Part shown: piece by piece, positions 17,046-25,754 of the stretch
Numbering within the stretch: position 1 is the first letter of the stretch
How the letters are laid out: every line of letters starts with the position of its first letter
Assembly: GCA_964493425.1 (NCBI GenBank)
Contig: CAZBMW010000001.1
Span: forward strand, 62,001 to 126,000
From: CAYLMG01 sp964493425
GTDB lineage: Bacteria; Planctomycetota; Phycisphaerae; Sedimentisphaerales; Anaerobacaceae
DNA length: 64,000 nucleotides
Direction: 5' to 3'
Position numbers and translations under genes: made by a program
The notes under the pieces: generated by a model
Told to the model about the DNA's origin: nothing
What the model saw: the letters and a program-made list of their open reading frames with translations, nothing else
The model's database searches: none

Positions 17046-17775
17046 CCTACTGAAAACTTCGTCCCGGAGCGGACGTCGGAATATCTCCTTTATGTTTAAC
17101 GGGTGAAGAGAGACTTTACGTCAGATCGTCACTGGAGAGGTCACGTTTTGATACTAGTGACTCCAGCAGAAAGCTAGAGATTTTATGAAAATGCTATTTC
17201 GCTTCGAAGTGATTTAACAGCTAATAGTATTTCAAATATCAATGCAAATCACGATGGTTTAAGTATAACCACCAAGCGTTACACTCGATTCGACGAAGAG
17301 GCAAAGTTTTGCCGCAGTGGTAATACCGCTCGACAGTGAAATACTCTAGGTTGATGAGGATCTTTCTTTACGGTTTCAGAAAACTCAGCCCAGATTGTTC
17401 TTGAATCTTTATCAGCGATCTTTTTCTTACGCCTTACAAAAAGCTTGGCTTTCTGCTGGCAGTGTTTAGAGCAATAAAGAGGTTCATATTTCTTACGAAA
17501 TATGGATACGATACAAAATGGATTAGAAGAACAGAACGTGGTAAATATCACAAAATACGTCAAAAATAGGGCACATTTTTATTGAGACATTTTATAGTAG
17601 ACAGAGGTAGTAGATAGACTTAATATATATAATCTCTATGGGTTTGAAGAAAGACGTAGAATGAAACACGAGTAGTTGGTGTGAACCTTGTATAGTATCT
17701 GTCATCTTTTGGGTACATCAGGGAAAGTTTTGCCCCTGGTTCATAGGCTTATAACTAAGAAATCAGGTAAGCGTA
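17046..17775. other. mostly non-coding region between the wall genes and the AT-rich block
   Basis: Apart from the doubtful small gene at 17279-17563, I see no gene here. The stretch becomes AT-rich to the right and must include the promoters of the minus-strand amidase-like gene and of the plus-strand oxidoreductase gene at 17776. Confidence 0.5.
17279..17563 (-). CDS. possible small zinc-ribbon-like protein or fragment
   Basis: A 94-codon frame. The middle reads YEPLYCSKHCQQKAKLFVRR, which looks like the second half of a treble-clef zinc finger (YCSxxC followed by basic residues), with two earlier cysteines at about 11 and 17. The part before it is hydrophobic and the start site is weak. 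It may be a small DNA-binding protein, or a truncated remnant. No named family is assigned. Confidence 0.3.
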   Translation of the reverse strand: MTYFVIFTTFCSSNPFCIVSIFRKKYEPLYCSKHCQQKAKLFVRRKKKIADKDSRTIWAEFSETVKKDPHQPRVFHCRAVLPLRQNFASSSNRV

Positions 17776-18897
17776 ATGAAAAAACGAATAGGTATTGGAA
17801 TAGTCGGAACTGGAGCAATAGGTATTCGTGGAGCTTTAGAACACTTAAGTATGCCAGATGTTCAAAATCGTGTTTGTATTACTGGAATTTGTGACACGTG
17901 TCCTGGACGTGCAAAGGCTGCTGCAGGAAAATATAATATTAGTACTTATTATGAAACATATGATGAACTTTTAGATAATCCAAAAATAGATGCTGTAACA
18001 ATATGTTCGCCGATTAATCTTCATTATGAACAGGGGATAGCTGCAATTGAAAGAGGAAAACATATACATTTTAATAAAACAATGACCTCTACTATTGAAG
18101 AAGCAGATAATCTCATTTCATATGCAAAGAAGAATAATATATACATAGTGCCTTCACCTGGACAGATGTTGTATGCCCATAACAAGAGAATACGAAAATA
18201 TATTTTAGAGGAGACCTTAGGTAAAATAACGTGGTCTATCGCCGGATATGCAATTGGCAACTATCACTTAAAAGAAGAATTCAGATGCGGCGATGGTGTA
18301 CTAAATAACATAGATCCGACTTGGTATTACAAAAAGCCTTGTGGAGGACCACAATATGATGCAACAGTCTACGCTATAACTACTTTAACAGGACTGTTAG
18401 GCCCCGTAAAACGAGTCGCAGCCTTATCAGGCTTAGTATTAACTGAACGCAAGTATTGTCACGGTACGATTCCTTGTGAGATGGATGATACAACCTTAAT
18501 GTTAGCTGATTTCGGCAATGGCATATTTGCTGTTATTTATGGAACGATAACCGGAAGTGTTAATGAACGTTTTCAACCCAATATTTATGGTACAGATGGT
18601 TCTATCATAAACACACAATATGTCTGCCATAAAAATGGGGTCCAGGAAAATTTGCAACTGCCTGATGATCATTTACCGCATGTTACCGGAAAACATGGAA
18701 CAATGCGAGAGTCACATGTCTTTGAAGATATCATGCAGTTGGTCGATTGGATTATTGATGGAAAGCCATCCGTCGTTAGTGTTGAACATGCTCGGCATGT
18801 TATAGATATTATCGAATCAGGATACAAAGCGAATAATACGGGCATTACTCAAGAACTTAGGACGAGTTTTGAGCCGTTAAAGCTTAATGAGCTTTAA
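17776..18897 (+). CDS. Gfo/Idh/MocA-family NAD(P)-dependent oxidoreductase
   Basis: A 373-residue protein with an N-terminal Rossmann fold (GIVGTGAIGIRGAL, about 7-20; AVTICSPINLHYEQGIAAIERGKH, about 74-97 in two adjoining motifs) and a C-terminal alpha/beta domain. These enzymes oxidise or reduce sugars, inositols or related alcohols. The usual EKP motif after the second strand is changed to NKT (HIHFNKTMT), keeping the Lys but losing Glu and Pro. It starts an AT-rich plus-strand set with a radical SAM protein and a 2H-phosphoesterase-like protein. The substrate is unknown, probably a sugar or sugar-like intermediate. Confidence 0.85.
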   Translation: MKKRIGIGIVGTGAIGIRGALEHLSMPDVQNRVCITGICDTCPGRAKAAAGKYNISTYYETYDELLDNPKIDAVTICSPINLHYEQGIAAIERGKHIHFNKTMTSTIEEADNLISYAKKNNIYIVPSPGQMLYAHNKRIRKYILEETLGKITWSIAGYAIGNYHLKEEFRCGDGVLNNIDPTWYYKKPCGGPQYDATVYAITTLTGLLGPVKRVAALSGLVLTERKYCHGTIPCEMDDTTLMLADFGNGIFAVIYGTITGSVNERFQPNIYGTDGSIINTQYVCHKNGVQENLQLPDDHLPHVTGKHGTMRESHVFEDIMQLVDWIIDGKPSVVSVEHARHVIDIIESGYKANNTGITQELRTSFEPLKLNEL

Positions 18898-18911
18898 TCC
18901 ATGAGGCGTCT

Positions 18912-19895
18912 ATGAGCGACCTAAGCAATAACCAAATTCGTAAAATAAAAGGTATAATAAAATGTTTACCGTCGTTTCCCAGTATGGTTGTTGCATCAGT
19001 TACAAATAAATGTAGTCACAAATGTGTGCATTGTCCACATCATATATATTCAGCCCAGAAAGATTATAAAGAATATCACATGAAGTTTAGCATTTTTAAG
19101 AAAATAGTGGATGAAATGAGTCATCATCCAGAGTCTATCCTTAGGATATGTGCTTGGGGGGAACCTTGTGCTCACCCAAACATCGCAGACTTTATAAGAT
19201 ACGCTGGTCATAAAGTAAATAATACAGTACTTCTAACTAATGGATATTATCTTATCCCCTCGTTAGCCAATGATCTCATGGAGGCGAGATTAAAGTTAAT
19301 TGAAGTTAGTATAGACGCAGCATGTGTGGAAACATACAGGAAAATAAGACATTCAGATGACAGAAATGCGTTTAAAAAGGTCGTAAATAATACTCGGGTA
19401 ACTATCAAAAATAGAAACAAATATCAATTTCAAACTAAGGTGGTTGTAAGCTATGTCACTTGGCCCAACAAAAGTAGCGAAAACGATTACTCTGAATTTG
19501 AAAAACAATGGAAGGATATTGCGGATGATGTAGTCAAAAGAAGGCTTACTTCATTTTTTGGCTGTGTTAATTTAGACCAATTAGAGGTACCTAAAAATAG
19601 GATTCCATGTTACGGTTTATGGGCTCGTTGTAATATTAATCCTTGGGGTAAAATACCAATATGTTATAATCAATGGGAAAGAGACAAATGGGTTGTAGGA
19701 GATTTAAATCAACCCGATGTTACAATAGACCAAGTATGGAACGGATCCTACTTTAATCATTTAAGAAAAGAACAACTGAATGGAAAGTATACAGGACCGT
19801 GTGAAAACTGTATAGATTATAATCCTTATGCTTGGGATCATCCTTTTGAAGAAGTATATCTTAGAACGGTAGAAAGTACTAATTTCAGAAGATAG
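18912..19895 (+). CDS. radical SAM/SPASM-type protein
   Basis: A 327-residue protein. The radical SAM cluster motif is TNKCSHKCVHCPHH (CX3CX2C, about 34-41), followed by ICAWGEPCAHPN, which matches the SAM-binding GE region, and EVSIDAACVETYRKIRH. The C-terminal part (about 225-305) holds a SPASM/twitch-like cysteine set: CYGLWARCNINPWGKIPIC and GPCENC. Similar enzymes act in antibiotic and sugar pathways (dehydrogenases, epimerases) and on peptides. It starts 14 bases after the oxidoreductase gene behind GAGGCG. Codon use is AT-rich, like its neighbours. Confidence 0.85.
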   Translation: MSDLSNNQIRKIKGIIKCLPSFPSMVVASVTNKCSHKCVHCPHHIYSAQKDYKEYHMKFSIFKKIVDEMSHHPESILRICAWGEPCAHPNIADFIRYAGHKVNNTVLLTNGYYLIPSLANDLMEARLKLIEVSIDAACVETYRKIRHSDDRNAFKKVVNNTRVTIKNRNKYQFQTKVVVSYVTWPNKSSENDYSEFEKQWKDIADDVVKRRLTSFFGCVNLDQLEVPKNRIPCYGLWARCNINPWGKIPICYNQWERDKWVVGDLNQPDVTIDQVWNGSYFNHLRKEQLNGKYTGPCENCIDYNPYAWDHPFEEVYLRTVESTNFRR

Positions 19896-19898
19896 CAA

Positions 19899-20594
19899 AT
19901 GACTATAAAGAATTGCAAAATATTTTATCAGCGGCTGTCAAGAAAATGCAGAACTCATGGATTAGATAATGATTGGATAAAGAAAAATATAGATAAATTA
20001 AGTTATCACGAAGATGGCTCTAACTGGGTGAGTGAAAGCCACTATAAACCAACCGGCGTTGCCTTAGGCTGTCCATTACCTAATAGAAATTATATTAGGC
20101 GTTTATGGCAAATATCACGTTTGTTTGAGAAAATTGTGACAAATTATAACTGTCATGGTAAATCTTTTGCATTTGTGCCCCCGGATTTTTACCATATTAC
20201 TGTTGTTAATAAAACACATTATCAAAATAATCTTACTATAAAACCGTTAACTATTTCTGAAAAAGAAAAAGCTGAAGATTTAATAAATAAAAGCAATATT
20301 GGACCGGTAAAAATCCTCTTTAATGGATTAGTATTGTCTCCAAGAGGTGCACTGCTAGTCCGTGGTTATCATATCTGTAATCGAATAGATCAGTTAAGAG
20401 ATATATTATCTAAAGCTAATTTATGCAGTAATATACCGATGTCAGCGCATATAAAATTAGGACATTTAATTACAACCATAGAGAGAGATGTACTAGATAA
20501 AATATTATATGAAATTAGTTTTTTAGGCGACTTGACAACATCAATGCTATATTTTACTGATTTATATACACCGCGTGGTCGCATTCCGCTATAA
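19899..20594 (+). CDS. possible 2H-phosphoesterase-like protein
   Basis: A 231-residue protein with two short His-containing motifs in the spacing of the 2H phosphoesterase (LigT-like) fold: YHITVVNK near residue 108 and AHIKLGHLI near residue 188. In that superfamily two HxT/S motifs on opposing strands cut 2',3'-cyclic or similar phosphodiesters. The second motif here has Lys where Thr/Ser is usual, so activity is uncertain. It starts 3 bases after the radical SAM stop, so the two are probably coupled. The neighbouring gene at 21533 is a clearer member of the same superfamily. Confidence 0.5.
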   Translation: MTIKNCKIFYQRLSRKCRTHGLDNDWIKKNIDKLSYHEDGSNWVSESHYKPTGVALGCPLPNRNYIRRLWQISRLFEKIVTNYNCHGKSFAFVPPDFYHITVVNKTHYQNNLTIKPLTISEKEKAEDLINKSNIGPVKILFNGLVLSPRGALLVRGYHICNRIDQLRDILSKANLCSNIPMSAHIKLGHLITTIERDVLDKILYEISFLGDLTTSMLYFTDLYTPRGRIPL

Positions 20595-20595
20595 T

Positions 20596-21480
20596 TCAAA
20601 TAAAAGGTTTTATAGAGTCGGCTATTCCTTTCTTAAACTTCGTGTGTTTACCCATACCAAGAGATTCTAGTAAAGAACAATCCAGATGAGTATTTTGTGG
20701 TCTAACCACTCCCTGGACGGGATTATTTACTTGTTCAATGTAATATCTTGGGACATTAATAATATCACACATTATACAAGCCATTTCGTATTTTGTATAT
20801 GGTTCATTATTTGACCAATGACATATACCACTAAATATTGGATTATTTATTTTATATTCAATTATTTGTCTCAAAACGAAGGCAACATCGTTTGTATGCG
20901 TTGGATAACGTGTTGACCAATTGTCAATTTTTTGTTTTTGTCTTATTAATAATCTTTTGACAATCGTTGTAACCGGTGATTCTTCCAAAAACTCAACATC
21001 CCCATAAAGAATCGGCAACCGCAGAATACAATAATCTTTTAATATCTTTTTAACGATTATTTCGCTTTTGAATTTGCTTTTCCCATAAGCATTTATAGGA
21101 TTTGTCTGTGAATTTGGGTGATAAGGTGGATGGATTCCATCGAAAACATAATCTGAAGAAATATAAATCATCCAAGAGCCTAATTTCGACGCGGCATTCG
21201 CTAGCCATTTGGTGGAATTTATATTAAGACCCTTGGTTAGTCCTGGGTTTTTTTCGCATATATCAGGATTACGTATTGCTGCGCAATGAATAATACAATG
21301 TGGTTTTACTTTTTTTACAAAGGCGTCTATTTCTTGTCTGATGAGTAAGTTTATTTTTTTTAAGCCTTTTCTTGCACGAGAATATGCAATTCCTATCGTT
21401 TCAAAATGACTGTGTTTCTGAAGTTCTTTACAAACAGCTCTTCCTAATAATCCCGATGCTCCTGTGACTAGAATTATCAA
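20596..21480 (-). CDS. RmlD-like NAD(P)-dependent sugar-nucleotide reductase
   Basis: A 294-residue extended short-chain dehydrogenase. It has the glycine motif TGASGLLGRAV (about 6-16), HCAAIRNPDICEKN typical of RmlD, ISSDYVFDG (about 106-114) and the catalytic YGKSK (about 129-133). RmlD reduces dTDP-4-keto-rhamnose; relatives act on other NDP-sugars. It converges with the gene at 19899-20594, with a single base between the stops. With the nucleotidyltransferase at 23382 it suggests an NDP-sugar pathway for a surface glycan or a small molecule. Confidence 0.85.
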   Translation of the reverse strand: MIILVTGASGLLGRAVCKELQKHSHFETIGIAYSRARKGLKKINLLIRQEIDAFVKKVKPHCIIHCAAIRNPDICEKNPGLTKGLNINSTKWLANAASKLGSWMIYISSDYVFDGIHPPYHPNSQTNPINAYGKSKFKSEIIVKKILKDYCILRLPILYGDVEFLEESPVTTIVKRLLIRQKQKIDNWSTRYPTHTNDVAFVLRQIIEYKINNPIFSGICHWSNNEPYTKYEMACIMCDIINVPRYYIEQVNNPVQGVVRPQNTHLDCSLLESLGMGKHTKFKKGIADSIKPFI

Positions 21481-21532
21481 TTTAACGCGACCTTTTATTT
21501 GGGTTAATAGTTGCTTACTAGTTTATTATCCA

Positions 21533-23035
21533 CTATTCAATTTCCCATTTATTATGTTTACAAATAAATTTATCTCTTATTACAAAGTAAGCGTCTTCAG
21601 TTTTCTTTGTTAGGGTAAAAAGCTGTTTGACCTTTATACTATCTTTACATTTGTATTTTTTAAACATCTCCAAAAGCTTAATGTAAACATTGTCAATATC
21701 AGCAGCGTCTATATTATCCAGTAACGTGAAATGAGGCTTAAAAGAATTTAAGACATAAGGTGCTTTATATCTATGTATCATCAAGGAATTTCTCTGTTCA
21801 TTCTCGTCTCGTTTACATTCTGCGATTCCTAATGTATAATTTGAAGCGGTAGCCTTTCTATAAATTCTCATTACAAGTTCGTGGTGTAAGGCTTCTAGTG
21901 TTCCGCTTAAGTCATCGAAAAGTATGGAAATGGAATTTTTGTCTGGGTATGATTTTGTAATCCTCAAGTTTGTCAATTCGAACTCATGAAAAAAATTTAA
22001 TAAATATTCAATTTCTTTAACAATCTGTTCAACCTCAATCTCTTTCAAAAAGTATAAGACGTCACAGATTGTTACGTGAAACCCAAAATGACCAGCAGTC
22101 TTTATATATTTATTAAACAAAGTTTTTTGCCTTTCATTATTATATATATCATATCCCAGAACATCTTTGCCATACTGATATAAATTTTGATTCCAAGCAG
22201 GTGTGAAATAAAAGCAAAATGGAATTAGAGAACTCCCAATATCAGCTTGGTTATACTCTTTTGTGGTTTTTAGAGCTTCGCTAGAATTTTTTTTAAGGCG
22301 TTCATAGTGGCTATTTAAGAATTTAATTACATCTGAATGCTTCTCACAAGTCTTATCGAAGGCAATTACAGGGCTGTAATTACCTAATTTTGCAAATCCG
22401 TACGGATAGACAAAGTATTGATGGAAATCAAATATTAGTAATGCAAAGGTGGGATAGTTATTAAACAGGTTAACTTCATACTTATCATGTAGTTTGTAAC
22501 CTTCTGAAGAAGTCAAAGTTCTTATTCTCTTCTTTAAACCGTCGTAACTAATTGGTGGTTTTATGTCTTCGAAATATGGACCTAATTCTTCTTCTATTAA
22601 TCGCCTCTCTATTTCAGGGCTATCTGGATTGGCTAAATATATTTCTATGTGGCATCCGCCTTCTTTCGACTTTTCCTTTAATTTGGTAATTATGATATTA
22701 CTCTTAACTATATTTAATCCTGTCCCTATTAGTATTATGTGTTTTGCTTCCAGTATTAGTTCCTCAATCCTTTTTTGGAAATCGCCACTCTCGCTATTAT
22801 TAAAAATGCTTACGCTAGTACCGACGCTTTTATCAACTTTAGGTTGTAGATGTGAGGTATCGAAGTTGTTGTTACGGTGAGCAGGTTCTATTTTTATTTT
22901 CCATATCGTTACTCCTCTTTTTTGTTTTATTACTGCATATAAAACTACGTAACCTATTACGCATATCAATATTAATAACGCTAATGCCACAAACCATGAG
23001 GGGGCATCGGTAAAAAGATACTTAATAATATCCAT
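21533..23035 (-). CDS. membrane-anchored protein with C-terminal 2H-phosphoesterase (DUF1045-like) domain
   Basis: A 500-residue protein. One membrane helix lies at about 15-35 (WFVALALLILICVIGYVVLY). Residues about 75-250 form a domain with IILIGTGLNIVKSNIII, HIEIYLANPDSPEIERRL and a later Phe/Tyr-rich region, faintly like a phospholipase D or nucleotide-sensor fold; this is not certain. Residues about 270-500 resemble DUF1045: FCFYFTPAWNQNLYQYG, GYDIYN, then the two catalytic-type motifs GFHVTICDV and PHFTLLDNI. It is a full 2H pair, so a phosphodiesterase on a nucleotide or cyclic phosphate is likely. No partner is known. Confidence 0.65.
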   Translation of the reverse strand: MDIIKYLFTDAPSWFVALALLILICVIGYVVLYAVIKQKRGVTIWKIKIEPAHRNNNFDTSHLQPKVDKSVGTSVSIFNNSESGDFQKRIEELILEAKHIILIGTGLNIVKSNIIITKLKEKSKEGGCHIEIYLANPDSPEIERRLIEEELGPYFEDIKPPISYDGLKKRIRTLTSSEGYKLHDKYEVNLFNNYPTFALLIFDFHQYFVYPYGFAKLGNYSPVIAFDKTCEKHSDVIKFLNSHYERLKKNSSEALKTTKEYNQADIGSSLIPFCFYFTPAWNQNLYQYGKDVLGYDIYNNERQKTLFNKYIKTAGHFGFHVTICDVLYFLKEIEVEQIVKEIEYLLNFFHEFELTNLRITKSYPDKNSISILFDDLSGTLEALHHELVMRIYRKATASNYTLGIAECKRDENEQRNSLMIHRYKAPYVLNSFKPHFTLLDNIDAADIDNVYIKLLEMFKKYKCKDSIKVKQLFTLTKKTEDAYFVIRDKFICKHNKWEIE

Positions 23036-23381
23036 GTGTGTACCACCTTCTTATGTTATTATTTCTTGTATTTTACTAAGAAATTATACTGTACCACATT
23101 ATTAGCAAATAGCAATAATAGGTGATTTTAATCATTGCCATAATTCAACTCTTGAGAAATCCCTTTTTCGAAACAACACATAAGCTGCCTAAATGAGGGC
23201 GCTTATTACTCCTCTCAAATACTTGCTTAACTAATAGTCGTAAAAATAGTAACAATATGGAACCAAAAATCTTGTTATTTCGCTTAAAAACATTAGGTAA
23301 CCATTATTCTAATAGTTTTGCTGTAATTTTTTGTTAATAGAGCAATAATTTAAAGAAATTTTACAACTAATTCCTAAATAG
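23036..23381. other. AT-rich intergenic region
   Basis: About 345 bases without a gene, upstream of the membrane 2H-phosphoesterase gene and downstream of the nucleotidyltransferase gene. Nothing else is recognised in it. Confidence 0.6.
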
Positions 23382-24299
23382 CTATGAGAACGTTTCCTTC
23401 CAAAGATTATCAGGATATTCTCCTGATTGGATTAATTGCTGAATTCTTATAATAGCCTCATCCTTATCATCTGGGTAGGTCATACCAAACCAATTACTTG
23501 AGGTGCTTAACACTTTAACTGCGGCAATGGCTTTCTTAATAACGAGATTGACTGCCGTCGGTATAACAAACTCAGATTTTAATTCCTTTGCATGAGATTG
23601 TAGGAAGAGGTTAAATTCTTCTTCAAATAACTTAAATATCGAAGGTGTGAATCCCCACATATTCATAGATACTATATTTTCTGGCTTCAGAAATACTTTG
23701 TTACCCTCCGGCTCTTCAAAGTAAATTTGGCTGTTAGTACATGTGATTCCTGGTGTTTCTACAATATTATCTAAGAGATTATCTTGTCCTAATCTACATA
23801 TCCCTCGAGTTACGCCTCCGTGCTTAGACAAGGTGTGATTAAGCCAAAAGCCCACCATACAATAATTAGAAGCATTTGTTGGCGTTGTATCTAAAAACTT
23901 AGACAATTTTTTGTATGATTCTCTTCCATAGAAATCATCTGCATTAATGACCGCAAAAGGACTATTTATAAATTTAGCACAGGTTAGAACAGCCTGTACT
24001 GTACCCCATGGTTTCGTTCGCCCCGGATCAAAAACTATTCTTCTCGGTATATTATCAAGTTCTTGAAAAGTATATAACGTTTCAACCTTATCCTCTATGC
24101 GTTTGCCGATCGTGGCTTTAAATTGTTGTTCAATATCATGTCTTATGATAAAAATAATCTTATTAAATCCAGCTCTAATAGCATCATATACAGAATAGTC
24201 TATTAGAAATTCACCATTTGGGCCGATAGAATCCATTTGTTTAAGCCCGCCATATCTACTTCCTACACCCGCCGCTAAAAGAGCAATAGCTTTTTCCAT
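23382..24299 (-). CDS. NDP-sugar pyrophosphorylase-like nucleotidyltransferase
   Basis: A 305-residue GT-A-fold protein. The N-terminal AAGVGSRYGGLKQMD (about 8-22) matches the nucleotide-binding GxGxR...K signature of sugar-1-phosphate nucleotidyltransferases, and FAVINADDFYG (about 115-125) holds the metal-binding Asp. It probably joins NTP to a sugar-1-phosphate. It begins 2 bases after the stop of the small gene at 24302, so the two are translated together. With the RmlD-like reductase it points to nucleotide-sugar metabolism; the sugar is unknown. Confidence 0.8.
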   Translation of the reverse strand: MEKAIALLAAGVGSRYGGLKQMDSIGPNGEFLIDYSVYDAIRAGFNKIIFIIRHDIEQQFKATIGKRIEDKVETLYTFQELDNIPRRIVFDPGRTKPWGTVQAVLTCAKFINSPFAVINADDFYGRESYKKLSKFLDTTPTNASNYCMVGFWLNHTLSKHGGVTRGICRLGQDNLLDNIVETPGITCTNSQIYFEEPEGNKVFLKPENIVSMNMWGFTPSIFKLFEEEFNLFLQSHAKELKSEFVIPTAVNLVIKKAIAAVKVLSTSSNWFGMTYPDDKDEAIIRIQQLIQSGEYPDNLWKETFS

Positions 24300-24301
24300 A
24301 A

Positions 24302-24688
24302 TTAAGATCCAGAAATCAGATCGTTTAATTTATTGATAGATAGTAGGGAGCATTCTGGAACAGTTCGCATATCTTCTTCATCGCCTTGAAATACATTATA
24401 AACAAAGTCTCTAACGTAACTGTCATCAAGATGTTTTTTAATTTCTTTTTGAGCCGTTTTTACCATCGAAGGAGGAGTAATTATACCTAATATTTCTGTT
24501 GCACTAATGCGGAGGTTTCCATCGTTCCCATGAGGTAATGATATTATTTCATTAATTAATTGTACCAAACAATTTTCTTGCTTGATTTGAGCAATGACTG
24601 CTTTTTCGATGTGATCTTTAAAGTTATATAAAGAGTGGTTTTCACATAGACGTTCCGCTGAGTCTCTGATGTATTTACTTTTTTTCAT
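24302..24688 (-). CDS. hypothetical protein, first in a two-gene unit
   Basis: A 128-residue protein, predicted mostly helical, soluble, with no membrane segment and no motif I recognise. Sections such as LVQLINEIISLPHGNDGN and TEILGIITPPSMVKT could be parts of HEAT-like helical pairs, but this is weak. It lies 2 bases upstream of the nucleotidyltransferase gene and shares its AT-rich codon use, so it probably works in the same pathway. Confidence 0.6.
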   Translation of the reverse strand: MKKSKYIRDSAERLCENHSLYNFKDHIEKAVIAQIKQENCLVQLINEIISLPHGNDGNLRISATEILGIITPPSMVKTAQKEIKKHLDDSYVRDFVYNVFQGDEEDMRTVPECSLLSINKLNDLISGS

Positions 24689-25054
24689 GATGGTATCTTT
24701 CTATGTTTTTGACAAATTCATGTCATAGCTATTATAAATACACTTTTTAGTATACTCAAACGTGTTTTTATCAAAATTCTATACTAGTTTATCTTCGATG
24801 ATTTATATGAAATTCTCAACTTGCTGTCAAGTGTTTGTTTTATATGAATTGGTGTATCTCGCAGGAAGCAGGATTTCTACCTAACCGGCATGAAGAAAAA
24901 AAGATAATAGCTTTAAAAGGTTCAAAAATGATACGTTTTGTGAAATGCCCATGGTTATTTGCAATTATACGCTCTACATAATAGCACATTTTGGTTACAC
25001 ACTCCATAATTCGTGAGTTTAACACCTCATTTCTACTTGGTACGCCCAAAATAG
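24689..25054. other. AT-rich intergenic region
   Basis: About 365 bases with no recognisable gene or structure. It separates the AT-rich block from the four-helix-bundle gene and must contain the promoter of the minus-strand gene at 24688. Confidence 0.6.
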
Positions 25055-25435
25055 CTAATCAGTCTTTATGGCAAGTAGTGTTGCCGATTCAGGTATCTGG
25101 CAAAACATGTCACTTACTTCGTTTAACAGATTTTCCACAATTTCGTTCCTTTTTATGTATCTCAAATCTACCGCTAACTGGTACTGAGTCTTCAGGTACC
25201 ATAGTGCATTGTGAGCAGTAGGTAAATATTCCTTGGATTTTGCCCTGGGCTGGTTATGGCAGTTTTTTATTGCCGCTATTGATTCGGCTGCAATTACCAT
25301 TTGTTTAGCTAATCCCTCACTTTCTTCCGCAGGGAATTCCTTCGTTAGTTTGCGTATCTCTGAAACCAGTTTATAGGTTTCATCAAAATTCTTTCTTTCC
25401 AGCCCCATAACTTTTTCCAGCGGTGGTTCAGTCAT
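25055..25435 (-). CDS. four-helix-bundle protein (23S rRNA intervening-sequence type)
   Basis: A 126-residue all-helical protein of the family first seen encoded in 23S rRNA intervening sequences and now known as a common stand-alone gene. Matching features are ERKNFDETYKLVSEIRKLT, FPAEESEGLAKQMVIAAESI, ALWYLKTQYQLAVDLRYI. The members form pentameric bundles; their role is unclear. No ribosome binding site is obvious. It is transcribed away from the pilus operon and probably stands alone. Confidence 0.75.
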   Translation of the reverse strand: MTEPPLEKVMGLERKNFDETYKLVSEIRKLTKEFPAEESEGLAKQMVIAAESIAAIKNCHNQPRAKSKEYLPTAHNALWYLKTQYQLAVDLRYIKRNEIVENLLNEVSDMFCQIPESATLLAIKTD

Positions 25436-25754
25436 TTTTCAGTTTATATAAAAGCTCTGAAAGCAACCCCGTTTTATCTGGTTACTTTTTGTCGGAGAGC
25501 TGCTCCCAATACATTAGAAAAAATTGATATATAGAGCAAAATCCCTACAATCAGAAAAGAGTGTTGAGATTTTCCTGCTCATAGAGGTTTTGATTCTGTT
25601 AAATCTGTCCGATAATAAAGACTGGGAAAAAGATTTCCCATCGCCCCAAAACCAGCTTAATCTGCTCTTTAAATATGCCGATTAAAAGAAAACAACGGAG
25701 TTTTTCTAGAAAAACGTTGTAAGAATTTTACTATTGAAAACTTGGGAGTATCTT
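25436..25754. other. intergenic region upstream of the pilus operon
   Basis: About 320 bases separating the divergent four-helix-bundle gene from the response-regulator gene. It must contain the operon promoter. A near-perfect inverted repeat lies at 25692-25720. I looked for a cyclic-di-GMP riboswitch pattern and did not find a convincing one. Confidence 0.5.
25692..25720. promoter_or_regulatory. inverted repeat upstream of the response-regulator gene
   Basis: ACAACG (25692-25697) pairs with CGTTGT (25715-25720), and inside it TTTTTCTAGAAAAA (25701-25714) is itself a perfect palindrome; only GAG is unpaired on the left. It ends 35 bases before the TTG start. It could be an operator or an mRNA hairpin. 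It has no T-run placed as in a terminator. Confidence 0.55.

Noticed and set aside
25436..25754. Possible cyclic-di-GMP riboswitch ahead of the pilus operon
   Set aside because: The location fits, but I could not find the conserved GEMM core or tetraloop-receptor sequence.
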